In this document: piece after piece, positions 51,328 to 60,919 of the stretch | Numbering within the stretch: the first letter of the stretch is position 1 | Layout of the letters: each line of letters opens with the position of its first letter | DNA from: Hymenobacter jejuensis | GTDB taxonomy: Bacteria > Bacteroidota > Bacteroidia > Cytophagales > Hymenobacteraceae | Assembly: GCF_006337165.1 (NCBI RefSeq) | Contig: NZ_CP040896.1 | Span: forward strand, 4,898,001 to 4,962,000 | DNA length: 64,000 nt | Direction: 5' to 3' | The notes under the pieces: model-generated | Database searches by the model: none | What the model was told of the DNA's origin: nothing | The model's input: the letters and a program-made list of their open reading frames with translations, nothing else | Translations under genes and position numbers: made by a program

Positions 51328-52406
51328 TAGGCGGCGTGTAGAGGAGCAGAAATTGGCAAAGGTCGCTTCAGACGCAGAGCAGCCGAAAATCGCTGAATAA
51401 ACTCGGCTATTTCGGAGAGCGGTAACACGGCATTGGCATAACCGGCTTCGATCACCGACTTAGGCATGCCGAAGACAGCGGAGGTAGCTTCGTTTTGCGC
51501 GAGCACCGTGCCACCGTGCTGCCGGATGCTAAGCGCCCCAAGTGTGCCATCCTGCCCGAGCCCAGTCAGCACAACTCCCAGCACCTTGCGACCCGCAGTT
51601 GCGGCTGCAGATTGCATCAGCAAATTGATGGAAGGCTCATCATAGCCGGATACGTATTCAGATGTCAGAGCCGTTTCCCACGCTTGCCAAGGGCTGTCGG
51701 ACACAGGGCGCACCGTAATGTTATAACCTCCCGGAGCCACAAGTATTTTTCCAGCTTCCAGTCGGGTACCCGTATGCGCAACGGCAATCGGCAGCGTGGT
51801 AACCTTGCTCAGCCGCTCAACTAATGAAAGCGTGAAGTGAGCCGGCAGGTGCACCGCAATGATCACGGCACACGAAATCGAAGCGGGAAAAGAACGTATC
51901 AAGGCTTCGACTGCCGCCGAGCCCCCCGTAGAAGCCCCGATTAGCACGATGCTATTGGGTAGCGCAGTTACCTGAGCCCGACGCGCTACCACGGCCTGAG
52001 TTGCGGCGATAAGTTGAGGCTTGGCAGCCCTAATTTTGCGCAACAGTTCCCGTCGCCAATCGGAATACCCGGGGTCGTTCGCAGGCAGCAAAGGCTTGAT
52101 AACGTCGTACACATGCCACCGGGCAGCTTCGCGCAAAGCGCCCCCAAGCAACGTGGTGGCGCTGTATATCAAAACCGGCACGGCATACTGGCGTGCCAAC
52201 TGCTCCAGATCCAGAAGTTGCTCTTCTCCTATCACAACCAGTCCCGGCCGCAGGCGCCGGGCCATGGTTACTAACTCGGTCGCATTACCTGCTACGCCCG
52301 TCACCTGTAAATCGGTCTGTGCGCGTAGCAATTTGGTAAGCTCCAGCCGCACAAACACGGGCAGGTTACCGAGCAAAATTGTGAAAGGAGAAGTAAGGTG
52401 GGGCAC
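51327..52406 (-). CDS. cheB: CheB methylesterase with degenerate receiver domain
   Basis: Protein of 359 residues. The C-terminal methylesterase domain is complete: Ser159 in IGASTGGSAAVEAL, His in IAVHLPAHF, Asp in GLGQDGTLGAL. The N-terminal 125 residues have the receiver fold but lack the acceptor Asp (expected LDxxMP reads VIGEEQL, Gly60) and the acidic pair (LGNL at 12-15 instead of VDDS); the conserved Ser/Thr (YSATT) and Lys (VIKP) remain. It therefore cannot be switched on by CheA phosphorylation in the usual way. It removes methyl groups from receptor glutamates. Confidence 0.9.
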   Translation of the reverse strand: MPHLTSPFTILLGNLPVFVRLELTKLLRAQTDLQVTGVAGNATELVTMARRLRPGLVVIGEEQLLDLEQLARQYAVPVLIYSATTLLGGALREAARWHVYDVIKPLLPANDPGYSDWRRELLRKIRAAKPQLIAATQAVVARRAQVTALPNSIVLIGASTGGSAAVEALIRSFPASISCAVIIAVHLPAHFTLSLVERLSKVTTLPIAVAHTGTRLEAGKILVAPGGYNITVRPVSDSPWQAWETALTSEYVSGYDEPSINLLMQSAAATAGRKVLGVVLTGLGQDGTLGALSIRQHGGTVLAQNEATSAVFGMPKSVIEAGYANAVLPLSEIAEFIQRFSAALRLKRPLPISAPLHAA

Positions 52407-52474
52407 TGGACTGCGGAGACTAACTATATGTCACCTGCCGGAAATACGGCAGATGCTACAAGCACTGCGGAGAA

Positions 52475-52858
52475 CTATACTGGGTCCGACTCAGGACCCT
52501 GAAGCGCGCCCCCAACGATTTCCAGTACTTTTTCTTCCGAGAAGGGCTTTACGATGTAAGCAGTAGCACCGCTTTCAAGTGCCTCATTCACAATCACTTC
52601 CTGGCCTACGGCACTGCACATTACAACTTTCACATCGGGCTGCTCCTGACGGATGCTCTTGAGGACATCCAAGCCTGTGTTGTCGGGCAGAATTACATCT
52701 AGAGTAATCAGGTCGGGCTTGGTGTCAATTGCCATTTCTACTGCTTGCTGACCGTTGGCAGCTTCGCCAACTACGTCGTAGCCAGCATCAGAAAGCATAT
52801 TTTTAAGCATCGTGCGCATGTAAAAGGAGTCGTCCACGATGAGAATGCGATTTTTCAT
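52475..52858 (-). CDS. cheY: CheY-type single-domain response regulator
   Basis: Receiver protein of 127 residues. Complete phosphorylation site: acidic pair in LIVDDSFYM, acceptor Asp54 in ITLDVILPDNTG, Ser in VVMCSAVG and Lys in AYIVKPFSEEK. It would carry the signal from CheA to an unknown target and be dephosphorylated by CheC. 60 bases after cheW and 68 before cheB, same strand. Confidence 0.94.
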   Translation of the reverse strand: MKNRILIVDDSFYMRTMLKNMLSDAGYDVVGEAANGQQAVEMAIDTKPDLITLDVILPDNTGLDVLKSIRQEQPDVKVVMCSAVGQEVIVNEALESGATAYIVKPFSEEKVLEIVGGALQGPESDPV

Positions 52859-52918
52859 ACTATGTAAGCAGAAGAGCTAAATGAGGAGGAAGATGCTTTA
52901 GGATCGAGTACGCAAAAG

Positions 52919-53449
52919 TCAGGCTTTTGTACGGGCAGTGCTAGACGAAGATTCTCCTTTGGGCTGCAACTGCATGATTTCTGAGGGCGTCAGCAACTTC
53001 AGCATATCCAATACAATGATAATCCGGCTTTCGACCCGAGCAATTCCTTCAATGTATTTGTCGTGGATGTTGATGTCCTGAATCAACTCCGGAGCTTTCT
53101 CGATCGCAGAAACCGGAATGGTCAGCGGTTGCGGCACTTCCCGCACCACAATTCCAATGGTATAATCCTTGGCTTCGATTGCAAGCGTGTAGCTTACCGT
53201 AGGTATCTCCTGTCCCTTCGAACGCAGCGCAAAACGCTCTTCGAGGTCAATGATGGCGATGATGTCGCCCCGCAAATTGGCAATGCCTTTTACAAAAGCA
53301 GGCGTTTTGGGCATCCGAGCTACTTCCGGAGTAATCGTTACTTCTTTTACCTGTTCAATGCGAATGCCGTATTCTTCTTCGCCCAATCGGAACACGATCA
53401 GTTGCAGAAGAGCGTCGGGTTTGGAAGTTTTTTTCTCGTCAGTCACCAC
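52919..53449 (-). CDS. cheW: CheW coupling protein
   Basis: Protein of about 176 residues with one CheW domain: LIVFRLGEEEYGIRIEQVKEV, KGIANLRGDIIAIIDLEERF, IGIVVREV, GIARVESRIIIVLDM. It bridges the poly-HAMP receptor and CheA. Start uncertain: an ATG at 53503 is in frame, but a promoter-like CATCTTTTG lies between it and two successive GTG codons (53449, 53446), so a GTG start is preferred. A Ser-rich C-terminal tail (GESSSSTARTKA) is unusual. Confidence 0.9.
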   Translation of the reverse strand: MVTDEKKTSKPDALLQLIVFRLGEEEYGIRIEQVKEVTITPEVARMPKTPAFVKGIANLRGDIIAIIDLEERFALRSKGQEIPTVSYTLAIEAKDYTIGIVVREVPQPLTIPVSAIEKAPELIQDINIHDKYIEGIARVESRIIIVLDMLKLLTPSEIMQLQPKGESSSSTARTKA

Positions 53450-53528
53450 TTTATCAGCCGTGCAAAAGATGGTAAAAGCAAGTAACTGCCGATGCATACA
53501 CACGCATCAGCAGCACTTTGCCAACTAG

Positions 53529-53542
53529 TTGATTGTCAATTA
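53529..53542 (-). repeat. recurring 3'-end element at chemoreceptor stop codon
   Basis: TTGATTGTCAA (one mismatch to the core) followed directly by TTA, the reverse complement of the receptor TAA stop (53540-53542). Confidence 0.5.
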
Positions 53543-56500
53543 TTTAGCCTTTGACTTTGAGCGGCTCGATTTGGCAGTTGCTTGGTCAATATCGGGCTTA
53601 TTGGCCGCGGTATCAGCTGCCTTGCGCCGCCCATTGGGCTTCTTCGGTTCAGAGGCTGCGCTTTTGCCATTTTGTTGAATTGCCGCTTCTGCAGCACCCA
53701 ATCTCATTGTCCGGTTCCGCTCCCGACGTGAAGCAGCAGGTTTGGCAGCGGGTTCCGGTTCGCCTTTGCGCTTCATGGAGGCAGCAGGCGTCATCAGCGC
53801 AGCAACTTTCCGCGTCAGGCGGTCCATCGCTTGGTGATGCGTTCCGTTGGTGCTCGGTGCCGGGGCGGGGGCAACTAACCGACGCAGGCCCCGACGAACA
53901 GGTTCAGGCTCCGGCTCTGGCTCAATTTCTTCGAGCAGTTGGAAGGCCGACAACCCAACCTGCAGGTCATCAGCGATATCTGTGAGGTTCTGGCTGGAAG
54001 TGGTCAGTTCCTGCATCGACGACGAAAGTTGCTTGGCTGTGCTCGCCACCTGCTGCGTGCCCGACGCCGTCTGCTCGGCAATGGCTACCACTTCTTCCAC
54101 GTATTTCACCACGTCACCGATACTGGCTTTCTGTACTTCTGTAGCGGTAAGAATGTCGCGGGAGGTACGGAGCGTTTCGCCACTGCTGGTCGCAATGTTT
54201 TTGAAGGCGCTTGAGGCTTCAAACGTGGCGTTTTTGCCTTTCAATACACGGCCTTCCATCGTCGAGATAGCGGTTGCGGCGGAAGTAGTGTCTTTGCGAA
54301 CGTCTTCTACCAGCGTGGCAATCTCACTAGCCGACTTGCGCGAGCCTTCCGCCAATTTGCGAATCTCTTCGGCTACTACCGCAAAGCCTCGACCTGCTTC
54401 TCCGGCTCGGGCTGCTTCAATGGCGGCGTTTAGAGCCAGCAAGTTGGTTTGCGAAGCGATGTCGGTGATAACGCTCAACGACTTGCTGATTTCCTGCGAA
54501 CGGGTGCTGAGTACTTCGATAGTTTTAGAAGTCTGCGAAGCCGCATTGGAAATTTCTTCCATGTTCTTCACCACTTCGGCTACCGTTTTCAGACCCAGCT
54601 GCGAAGTTTGCTCACCCAGGATAGCTGATTTGTTTACGATGTCGGCTTTGCCAGCGGTCTCCTTCGTGGCCTGCATGATTTCTTCGATCAGCTTGAATGC
54701 CTGGTCAGTTTTAAGTGCTTGATTCTGAGCACCTTCTGCCATTTGCTGCATTGCCAGAGCTACGTCAACCGTTACGCGGCTCATCTCTTGGCCTTTCGAT
54801 GCCATTTCCTCCGACGACTCGCCCACAATCTGCGACGATTCGTTGATTTCGCCGAGCAGTTCGTTGAGGTTTTCAACGGCCAGGTTCAAAGCATTTGACA
54901 TGGCCTCGATATCACCAGCCGTCTGAATACCAACGCGTTGCGTCAGATCGCCTTCCGAGATGGCTCGTACCACGCGGCTTACTTCCAATACTGGCGAAGC
55001 AATGGATTCAATAAGCGCGTTAAGCGTATCAACGATTTCTTTCCAAGATCCGCTCACGCCGCCTACGGTGGCGCGTTCGGTCAGCTTGCCTTCGACCCCA
55101 GCTACTTTGGCTACGCGGCTTACTTCGAGTGCCAAGCGATTCAGGTCGTCCACCATGCGGTTGATCGTGTCCGCCAGCTCTGCTACTTCGCCTTTGGCAT
55201 CCAGCGTCAGCTTCTGAGTCAAGTCACCTTGCGATACGCTGGTTACTACGCGGATAATGCCACGTACTTGGGTTGTCAGATTTGCCGCCATCGTGTTTAC
55301 GTTGTCGGTCAAATCCTTCCACACGCCGTTTACATTCGGCACGTTGGCCTGACCGCCCAAGCGGCCTTCCGTGCCTACTTCCTGCGCCACGCGGGTTACC
55401 TCGCCGGCAAAGATGTTGAGCGAGTCCACCATGCGGTTGATGTTGTCTTTCAGGTCGAGTAATTCGCCTTTCACATCAACTGAAACCTTCTGACTCAAGT
55501 CGCCGCGAGCTACGGCGGTAGTTACGTTGGCAATGTCCCGCACCTGAGAAGTCAGTGAGGCGGCCATCGTGTTCACGTTGTCCGTTAGGTCCTTCCAAGT
55601 GCCGCGCACGTTGGGCACATTGGCCTGGCCACCCAGTTTTCCTTCCGTACCCACTTCGCGGGCCACGCGGGTTACTTCGTCGCCGAAAGTATTGAGCGAG
55701 TCCACCATCTGGTTGAGGTTTTCCTTCAGCTGCAATAGCTCGCCGCGCACATTAACTGTGATTTTCTGGCTCAAGTCACCCCGAGCTACGGCGGTGGCCA
55801 CGTTGGCAATGTCCCGTACCTGACTCGTCAGGTTCGAGGCCATCGTGTTCACGTTGTCCGTCAAGTCTTTCCAGGTACCGCTAACGCTTGGCACGTTGGC
55901 CTGGCCACCCAGAATACCCTCGGTACCCACTTCGCGGGCCACGCGGGTTACTTCGCCGGCAAAGATGTTGAGCGAGTCCACCATCTGGTTCAGAATATTC
56001 TTCAGATCCAGCAGCTCGCCTTTTACATCGACCGTGATTTTTTGGGTTAGGTCGCCTTTGGCTACGGCGGTGGCCACGTTGGCAATGTCTCGTACCTGAG
56101 AAGTCAGGTTCGAGGCCATCGTGTTCACGTTGTCCGTCAATTCTTTCCAGGTACCACCAACACGAGGCACGTTGGCTTGGCCACCCAACTTTCCTTCCGT
56201 GCCCACTTCGCGGGCCACGCGGGTTACTTCGTCGCCGAAGATGTTGAGCGAGTCCACCATCTGGTTCAAGATATTCTTGAGTTCCAGGATTTCGCCCTTC
56301 ACGTTTACCGTCATCTTCTGGCTCAAGTCGCCGCGAGCTACGGCGGTGGCCACGTTGGCAATGTCTCGCACCTGACTGGTCAGGTTCGAGGCCATGTTGT
56401 TTACGTTGTCGGTCAACTCCTTCCACACACCCGCGACATTCGGTACGGAGGCCTGACCACCGAGTTTGCCTTCCGTGCCTACTTCGAGGGCCACGCGGGT

Positions 56501-57943
56501 TACCTCGCCGGCGAACAGGTTGAGCGAGTCCACCATCTGGTTCAGGTTCTGCTTGAGTTGCAGCAGCTCGCCCTTCACGTCCACCGTAATCTTTTGGCTC
56601 AAATCACCCCGGGCTACGGCAGTGGCCACGTTGGCAATGTCCCGCACCTGACTGGTCAGGTTTGAGGCCATATAGTTCACATTATCAGTAAGTTCTTTCC
56701 ATACGCCGGCCACATTCGGTACGGAGGCCTGGCCGCCCAAGCGGCCTTCGGTGCCTACCTCCTGCGCTACGCGGGTTACCTCCCCGGCAAACAGGTTGAG
56801 CGAGTCCACCATCTGGTTGAGGTTCTGCTTCAACTGCAGCAGCTCGCCTTTTACATCGACGGTGATTTTCTGCGACAAGTCGCCTTTGGCCACCGCCGTG
56901 GCCACGTTAGCAATGTCTCGAACTTGACTCGTCAAGTTCGAGGCCATGTTGTTTACGTTGTCCGTCAGGTCTTTCCAGACCCCGCTCACGTTGGGTACGG
57001 AGGCCTGGCCGCCGAGTTTGCCTTCTGTGCCTACTTCGAGGGCCACGCGGGTTACCTCGCCGGCGAACAGGTTGAGCGAATCCACCATCTGGTTCAGGTT
57101 CTGCTTGAGTTGCAGCAGCTCCCCCTTCACGTCCACCGTAATCTTTTGGGTCAAGTCGCCTTTGGCAACCGCCGTCGCCACGTTAGCAATGTCTCGAACT
57201 TGACTCGTCAAGTTCGAGGCCATCGTGTTCACGTTGTCCGTCAGGTCCTTCCACACGCCACCTACGTTCGGAACCGACGCCTGACCACCGAGTTTGCCTT
57301 CGGTGCCTACCTCCTGCGCCACGCGGGTTACTTCGCCGGCAAACAGGTTGAGGTTGTCGATGGTCTTGTTGATGGTTTCGGCCATCACTTTGAAGTCGCC
57401 CGATACCGGAATCTGGAAGGTTTCGTCCAGGTTGCCTTTCGAGATGTTCTTCAATACTTTGCCTACTTCCAATACCGGTACGGCAATGCTATCCACCAAG
57501 CCGTTGATATTGTTAATCATGTCGCGCCAGAAGCCCGACGCGTTTTCGGCTGAAGCACGGGCTTTCAGATTGCCCTCTACCCCAGCAACCTTCGAAATGC
57601 GCGACACTTCCCCCCCTACACCACCGATCATCTCCACCATCGAGTTGTAGGCTTCGGCGATTTCGGCGAAAATGTCGTCGTTCTGCTTAGTCAAACGCAC
57701 CGATACGTCGCCTTTCTTAAAGGCATCGAGCGCGTAAAGCACGCGGTTGAGCTGCTCATTAATATAATCGGCATCCTGCGTAGCTCCTGACCCCCGCGCA
57801 ATACCTCGTTTCCGGGTAATGTCGGCGCTGGTACGCGAGCCTGCAGGCAGCGCGGTACTCGCAGAAGAAATCGGAGTTACTGGAGCAGCCGGCGCAGTGG
57901 AATCCGTGCTAGCGGTGGTTTTGGTAATTTTACCTGAAGCCAT
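53540..57943 (-). CDS. soluble poly-HAMP methyl-accepting chemotaxis protein
   Basis: Chemoreceptor of 1467 residues with no transmembrane helix and no ligand-binding domain in view. Residues 1-60 are Ser/Thr/Ala-rich and disordered; 61-199 hold divergent HAMP units; 200-935 are eight near-identical 92-residue repeats, each with [44 protein letters not shown]; 936-1027 a diverged ninth unit; about 1028-1330 the signalling domain with the hairpin tip [20 protein letters not shown]; the last 130 residues are basic and low-complexity, rich in Lys, Arg, Ala and Pro. The repeats resemble those of fungal Nik1/Os-1 osmosensing kinases. First gene of the che operon. No CheR-binding pentapeptide at the C-terminus. 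Confidence 0.92.
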   Translation of the reverse strand: MASGKITKTTASTDSTAPAAPVTPISSASTALPAGSRTSADITRKRGIARGSGATQDADYINEQLNRVLYALDAFKKGDVSVRLTKQNDDIFAEIAEAYNSMVEMIGGVGGEVSRISKVAGVEGNLKARASAENASGFWRDMINNINGLVDSIAVPVLEVGKVLKNISKGNLDETFQIPVSGDFKVMAETINKTIDNLNLFAGEVTRVAQEVGTEGKLGGQASVPNVGGVWKDLTDNVNTMASNLTSQVRDIANVATAVAKGDLTQKITVDVKGELLQLKQNLNQMVDSLNLFAGEVTRVALEVGTEGKLGGQASVPNVSGVWKDLTDNVNNMASNLTSQVRDIANVATAVAKGDLSQKITVDVKGELLQLKQNLNQMVDSLNLFAGEVTRVAQEVGTEGRLGGQASVPNVAGVWKELTDNVNYMASNLTSQVRDIANVATAVARGDLSQKITVDVKGELLQLKQNLNQMVDSLNLFAGEVTRVALEVGTEGKLGGQASVPNVAGVWKELTDNVNNMASNLTSQVRDIANVATAVARGDLSQKMTVNVKGEILELKNILNQMVDSLNIFGDEVTRVAREVGTEGKLGGQANVPRVGGTWKELTDNVNTMASNLTSQVRDIANVATAVAKGDLTQKITVDVKGELLDLKNILNQMVDSLNIFAGEVTRVAREVGTEGILGGQANVPSVSGTWKDLTDNVNTMASNLTSQVRDIANVATAVARGDLSQKITVNVRGELLQLKENLNQMVDSLNTFGDEVTRVAREVGTEGKLGGQANVPNVRGTWKDLTDNVNTMAASLTSQVRDIANVTTAVARGDLSQKVSVDVKGELLDLKDNINRMVDSLNIFAGEVTRVAQEVGTEGRLGGQANVPNVNGVWKDLTDNVNTMAANLTTQVRGIIRVVTSVSQGDLTQKLTLDAKGEVAELADTINRMVDDLNRLALEVSRVAKVAGVEGKLTERATVGGVSGSWKEIVDTLNALIESIASPVLEVSRVVRAISEGDLTQRVGIQTAGDIEAMSNALNLAVENLNELLGEINESSQIVGESSEEMASKGQEMSRVTVDVALAMQQMAEGAQNQALKTDQAFKLIEEIMQATKETAGKADIVNKSAILGEQTSQLGLKTVAEVVKNMEEISNAASQTSKTIEVLSTRSQEISKSLSVITDIASQTNLLALNAAIEAARAGEAGRGFAVVAEEIRKLAEGSRKSASEIATLVEDVRKDTTSAATAISTMEGRVLKGKNATFEASSAFKNIATSSGETLRTSRDILTATEVQKASIGDVVKYVEEVVAIAEQTASGTQQVASTAKQLSSSMQELTTSSQNLTDIADDLQVGLSAFQLLEEIEPEPEPEPVRRGLRRLVAPAPAPSTNGTHHQAMDRLTRKVAALMTPAASMKRKGEPEPAAKPAASRRERNRTMRLGAAEAAIQQNGKSAASEPKKPNGRRKAADTAANKPDIDQATAKSSRSKSKAK
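55139..57346 (-). repeat. eight tandem 276-bp coding repeats (HAMP units)
   Basis: Residues 200-935 of the receptor consist of eight 92-codon units in exact register, with long identical stretches also at DNA level (for example GCCACGTTGGCAATGTC recurs). Such an array can expand or contract by recombination and can collapse in short-read assembly. Confidence 0.9.
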
Positions 57944-58283
57944 ACAAAGGTAGAGTTGCGAAGCCTCCTGAAAGAGACGTTGCTTTTAACCGGAAGGGTG
58001 GATAGGGTGGTTTCCGGACTTACAAAGGTAGTAAATATGACTTTGAAGTTTCGTGCAATTTGTAGCACTTCCCAAACGAATAATGTGCGCTCTAGTGAAC
58101 CTCTTGGCGCAAAATAGCCGTTCTCGAAACCTATTGCCTCGGTTTCTCCTTACATATAAATAGGAACCGGATACTGCCACAACGGATTATTCCATCATCT
58201 TTGCGGCAAAATTCAACTTTTGTCAGCGCCAGGTCGTTTCCCTACTTAATCGAGTCACCGTATACTGCCGCTAGCCCCTGCTT
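57944..58283. other. gene-free divergent promoter region between receptor and topA
   Basis: 340 bases with no convincing gene. It holds the promoters of the divergent chemoreceptor operon and topA. The 11-mer TACAAAGGTAG occurs twice (57943-57953 and 58021-58031), each containing a perfect minus-strand -7 box; on the plus strand a near-consensus CATCTTTG (58196-58203) precedes topA. Confidence 0.5.
58023..58030 (-). promoter_or_regulatory. Bacteroidota -7 promoter box for the che operon
   Basis: Minus-strand TACCTTTG, a perfect TAnnTTTG match, 80 bases before the receptor ATG. A second identical box at 57945-57952 touches the ATG and could only give a leaderless or truncated transcript. Confidence 0.5.
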
Positions 58284-60746
58284 ATGGTCAAAAATTTAGT
58301 CATCGTGGAGTCCCCCGCCAAAGCCAAAACCATTGAGGGGTATTTGGGGCAGGACTTCATTGTCAAATCCAGCTTCGGGCACGTTCGAGACCTTCCCAAA
58401 GACAATAACGCCATCGACATCGCTAATGGGTTTAAGCCTACTTATGTAGTATCACCGGATAAGCGTGAAATTATTGCGCAGTTAAAAAAGCTAGCCAAAG
58501 AAGCCGAAACCGTCTGGTTGGCAAGTGACGACGACCGCGAGGGTGAAGCCATTTCCTGGCATTTGGCCGAAACGCTAAACCTGAACGACTCCAAAACACG
58601 GCGTATTGTCTTTCGCGAAATCACCAAAACCGCAATTCTTAATGCCATTGCTTCGCCGCGCGAGATTGACCTGAACTTGGTCAATGCGCAGCAGGCACGG
58701 CGCGTGCTCGACCGCTTGGTAGGCTTCGAACTTTCGCCTGTACTCTGGAAAAAGGTAAAAGCCGGCTTGTCGGCAGGCCGCGTGCAATCGGTGGCGGTGC
58801 GCCTAGTAGTAGAGCGTGAGCGCGAAATCAGCCAATTCAAAACTTCGTCCGCTTACCGCGTGACGGCGCGTTTCGATGCAGGCCGGGGCGCTGTGCTGGA
58901 GGCCGAATTGCCCACCCGCTTTAAAGTACAGCAGGAGGCATACGATTTTATAAGTAATTGCATATCAGCTACTTATAGCATTGATGCTTTAGATAAAAAA
59001 CCTGGCAAACGCTCGCCTGCGCCGCCTTTTACTACGTCGACACTCCAGCAAGAAGCCTCGCGTAAACTAGGCTTCTCCGTGGCCCAGACGATGAGTGTAG
59101 CACAGAAGCTTTACGAAGCCGGTAAGATCAGCTACATGCGTACCGACTCAGTGAATCTGTCGCAGGATGCACTGGCCGCTGCCAAGGAAGAAATCAGCCG
59201 CTCCTACGGCCCGGAATATGCCCTCACCCGGCAGTTCAAAACCAAATCGGCCTCGGCGCAGGAAGCCCACGAAGCCATTCGCCCCACGGATTTTGCCTTG
59301 GCCAAAGCCGGCTCGGATTCGGCCGAACAGCGCCTCTACGACCTGATCCGGAAGCGGGCCATGGCCTCGCAAATGGCCGATGCCACAGTTGAGCGCACGG
59401 TGGCCACCATCGGCATCAGTACGATGCCCGGTACGCCGCTTACGGCTACTGGTGAGGTAATTACGTTCGAAGGCTTCCTGAAAGCCTACAGCGAATCGAA
59501 GGACGATGATGAGCAGGACGGCGAATCGACGTTTTCGCGGGGGTTGCCTCCGCTTACCGTCGGCCAGCAGTTACCGCTTCAGTTGCTGCGGGCGACCGAG
59601 CGTTTTGCGCAACCGCCAGCTCGCTACACAGAAGCTTCGCTGGTGAAAAAGCTCGAGGAAATGGGCATTGGCCGTCCTTCGACCTATGCACCTACCATCT
59701 CAACTATTCAGAAGCGCGGCTACGTCGAAAAGGACACGCGCGAAGGCAAGGAACGCAAGTTCCATGTTTTGACGCTCGAAGGCGACCAGGTAAAAACCGA
59801 AGCCAAAACGGAAACTTTTGGGGCTGACAAAGCCAAGCTCTTTCCGACAGATACCGCTATGGTCGTCAATGATTTCTTGGTGGAGCACTTCCCCATTATC
59901 ATTGATTATCAGTTTACTGCGAAAGTAGAAGGCGAGTTTGACCTGATCGCTAATGGCAAGGAAGAATGGGGCAAAATGCTTTCAGACTTCTACGGCACCT
60001 TCCACGAAACTGTGGAGCGCGGACAGGATATTGAGCGCAGCACCTTGGGCTCGACCCGGGAAATCGGTATGCACCCCGAAACGGGCCAAAAGATCACGGC
60101 GCGCCTGGGTCGTTTTGGCCCTTACGTGCAGATCGAACCCAAAGAAGGCAGCGAAGAAAAGCCAGTGTATGCCAGCTTACGCAAAGGTCAATTCATTGAG
60201 AATCTGACGGTTGATGAGGCCCTTGAGCTGTTCAAACTCCCGCGTATCATCGGTCAGTTTGAGGAAAAGGACATGACGGCGGCTATCGGTCGCTTCGGCC
60301 CTTACATCCGCCACGACAGCAAGTTCTATTCGCTAACCAAGGAGCAGGACCCGCATGCCATTACGGCCCCCGAAGCCATCGAGCTCATCGAAGCCAAGCG
60401 GAAAGCCGATGCCGAACGCCTAATCAAGGAATTCCCAGAAAGGCCTGATATTCAAATACTTAACGGTCGCTTTGGTCCTTACATAGTAGCAGGCAAGAAA
60501 AACGTTAAGATTCCGAAAGGCGAAGAGCCAAAAGACCTGACCCTGGAGCGCTGCATTGAGCTGGCTGATGCCACGCCCGACAAACCCGGTAAAGGTCGTT
60601 TCGCCAAAAAGGAGAAACCCGAAGCCGATGCGCCGGCCAAAACCGCAGCCAAAAAACCAGCGGCCAAAAAGTCTGCTGCGAAAAAGCCCGCCGCTAAAAA
60701 ACCGGCTACGGGAACTGCAAAAAAAGCCACCGCAAAAGCGAAATAA
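58284..60746 (+). CDS. topA: DNA topoisomerase I (type IA)
   Basis: Enzyme of 820 residues that relaxes negative supercoils. Toprim domain at the N-terminus (LVIVESPAKAKTIEGYLG, ASDDDREGEAISWHLAE) and catalytic Tyr284 in KISYMRTDSVNLSQDA. Instead of Cys4 zinc fingers, the C-terminal part has glycine-rich TopA repeats (GRFGPYVQIE, GRFGPYIRHD, GRFGPYIVAG). It ends in a Lys/Ala/Pro tail of about 40 residues like histone H1 (KKPAAKKSAAKKPAAKK), probably for DNA binding or processivity. Followed by a terminator. Confidence 0.96.
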   Translation: MVKNLVIVESPAKAKTIEGYLGQDFIVKSSFGHVRDLPKDNNAIDIANGFKPTYVVSPDKREIIAQLKKLAKEAETVWLASDDDREGEAISWHLAETLNLNDSKTRRIVFREITKTAILNAIASPREIDLNLVNAQQARRVLDRLVGFELSPVLWKKVKAGLSAGRVQSVAVRLVVEREREISQFKTSSAYRVTARFDAGRGAVLEAELPTRFKVQQEAYDFISNCISATYSIDALDKKPGKRSPAPPFTTSTLQQEASRKLGFSVAQTMSVAQKLYEAGKISYMRTDSVNLSQDALAAAKEEISRSYGPEYALTRQFKTKSASAQEAHEAIRPTDFALAKAGSDSAEQRLYDLIRKRAMASQMADATVERTVATIGISTMPGTPLTATGEVITFEGFLKAYSESKDDDEQDGESTFSRGLPPLTVGQQLPLQLLRATERFAQPPARYTEASLVKKLEEMGIGRPSTYAPTISTIQKRGYVEKDTREGKERKFHVLTLEGDQVKTEAKTETFGADKAKLFPTDTAMVVNDFLVEHFPIIIDYQFTAKVEGEFDLIANGKEEWGKMLSDFYGTFHETVERGQDIERSTLGSTREIGMHPETGQKITARLGRFGPYVQIEPKEGSEEKPVYASLRKGQFIENLTVDEALELFKLPRIIGQFEEKDMTAAIGRFGPYIRHDSKFYSLTKEQDPHAITAPEAIELIEAKRKADAERLIKEFPERPDIQILNGRFGPYIVAGKKNVKIPKGEEPKDLTLERCIELADATPDKPGKGRFAKKEKPEADAPAKTAAKKPAAKKSAAKKPAAKKPATGTAKKATAKAK

Positions 60747-60762
60747 TCGGTTTTCATTCATT

Positions 60763-60797
60763 AAAAAGGCCGCTCCTGCTCAGGATCGGCCTTTTTT
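60763..60797 (+). terminator. terminator after topA
   Basis: AAAAAGGCCG at 60763-60772 pairs with CGGCCTTTTT at 60787-60796, inner TCCTG/CAGGA stem, T-run of six. Confidence 0.85.
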
Positions 60798-60919
60798 GTT
60801 GTCCTTCTGCAAGCGATGATGCGTAAGCGATAGAGCGTGGCGCACATCCGAAACCGAAGAAGCGTGCGCCAAAACCAACCCCGAGACACCTAGGTTATCC
60901 ACCTGAAAAGTATACCGTT

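Noticed and set aside
53847-54722. Antisense open frame of 291 codons opposite the receptor signalling domain, and repeated shorter ones over the HAMP array
   Set aside because: They recur with the 276-bp coding repeats and have no recognisable product; they are shadows of the receptor gene.
55139-57346. Possible CRISPR-like array of regular repeats
   Set aside because: The repeats are 276 bp, contiguous without unique spacers, and in frame as HAMP units.
59890-59920. Another copy of the TTGATTATCA element inside topA
   Set aside because: It lies in the middle of a conserved coding region (IIIDYQFT) and follows from the protein sequence, so it is taken as coincidence.
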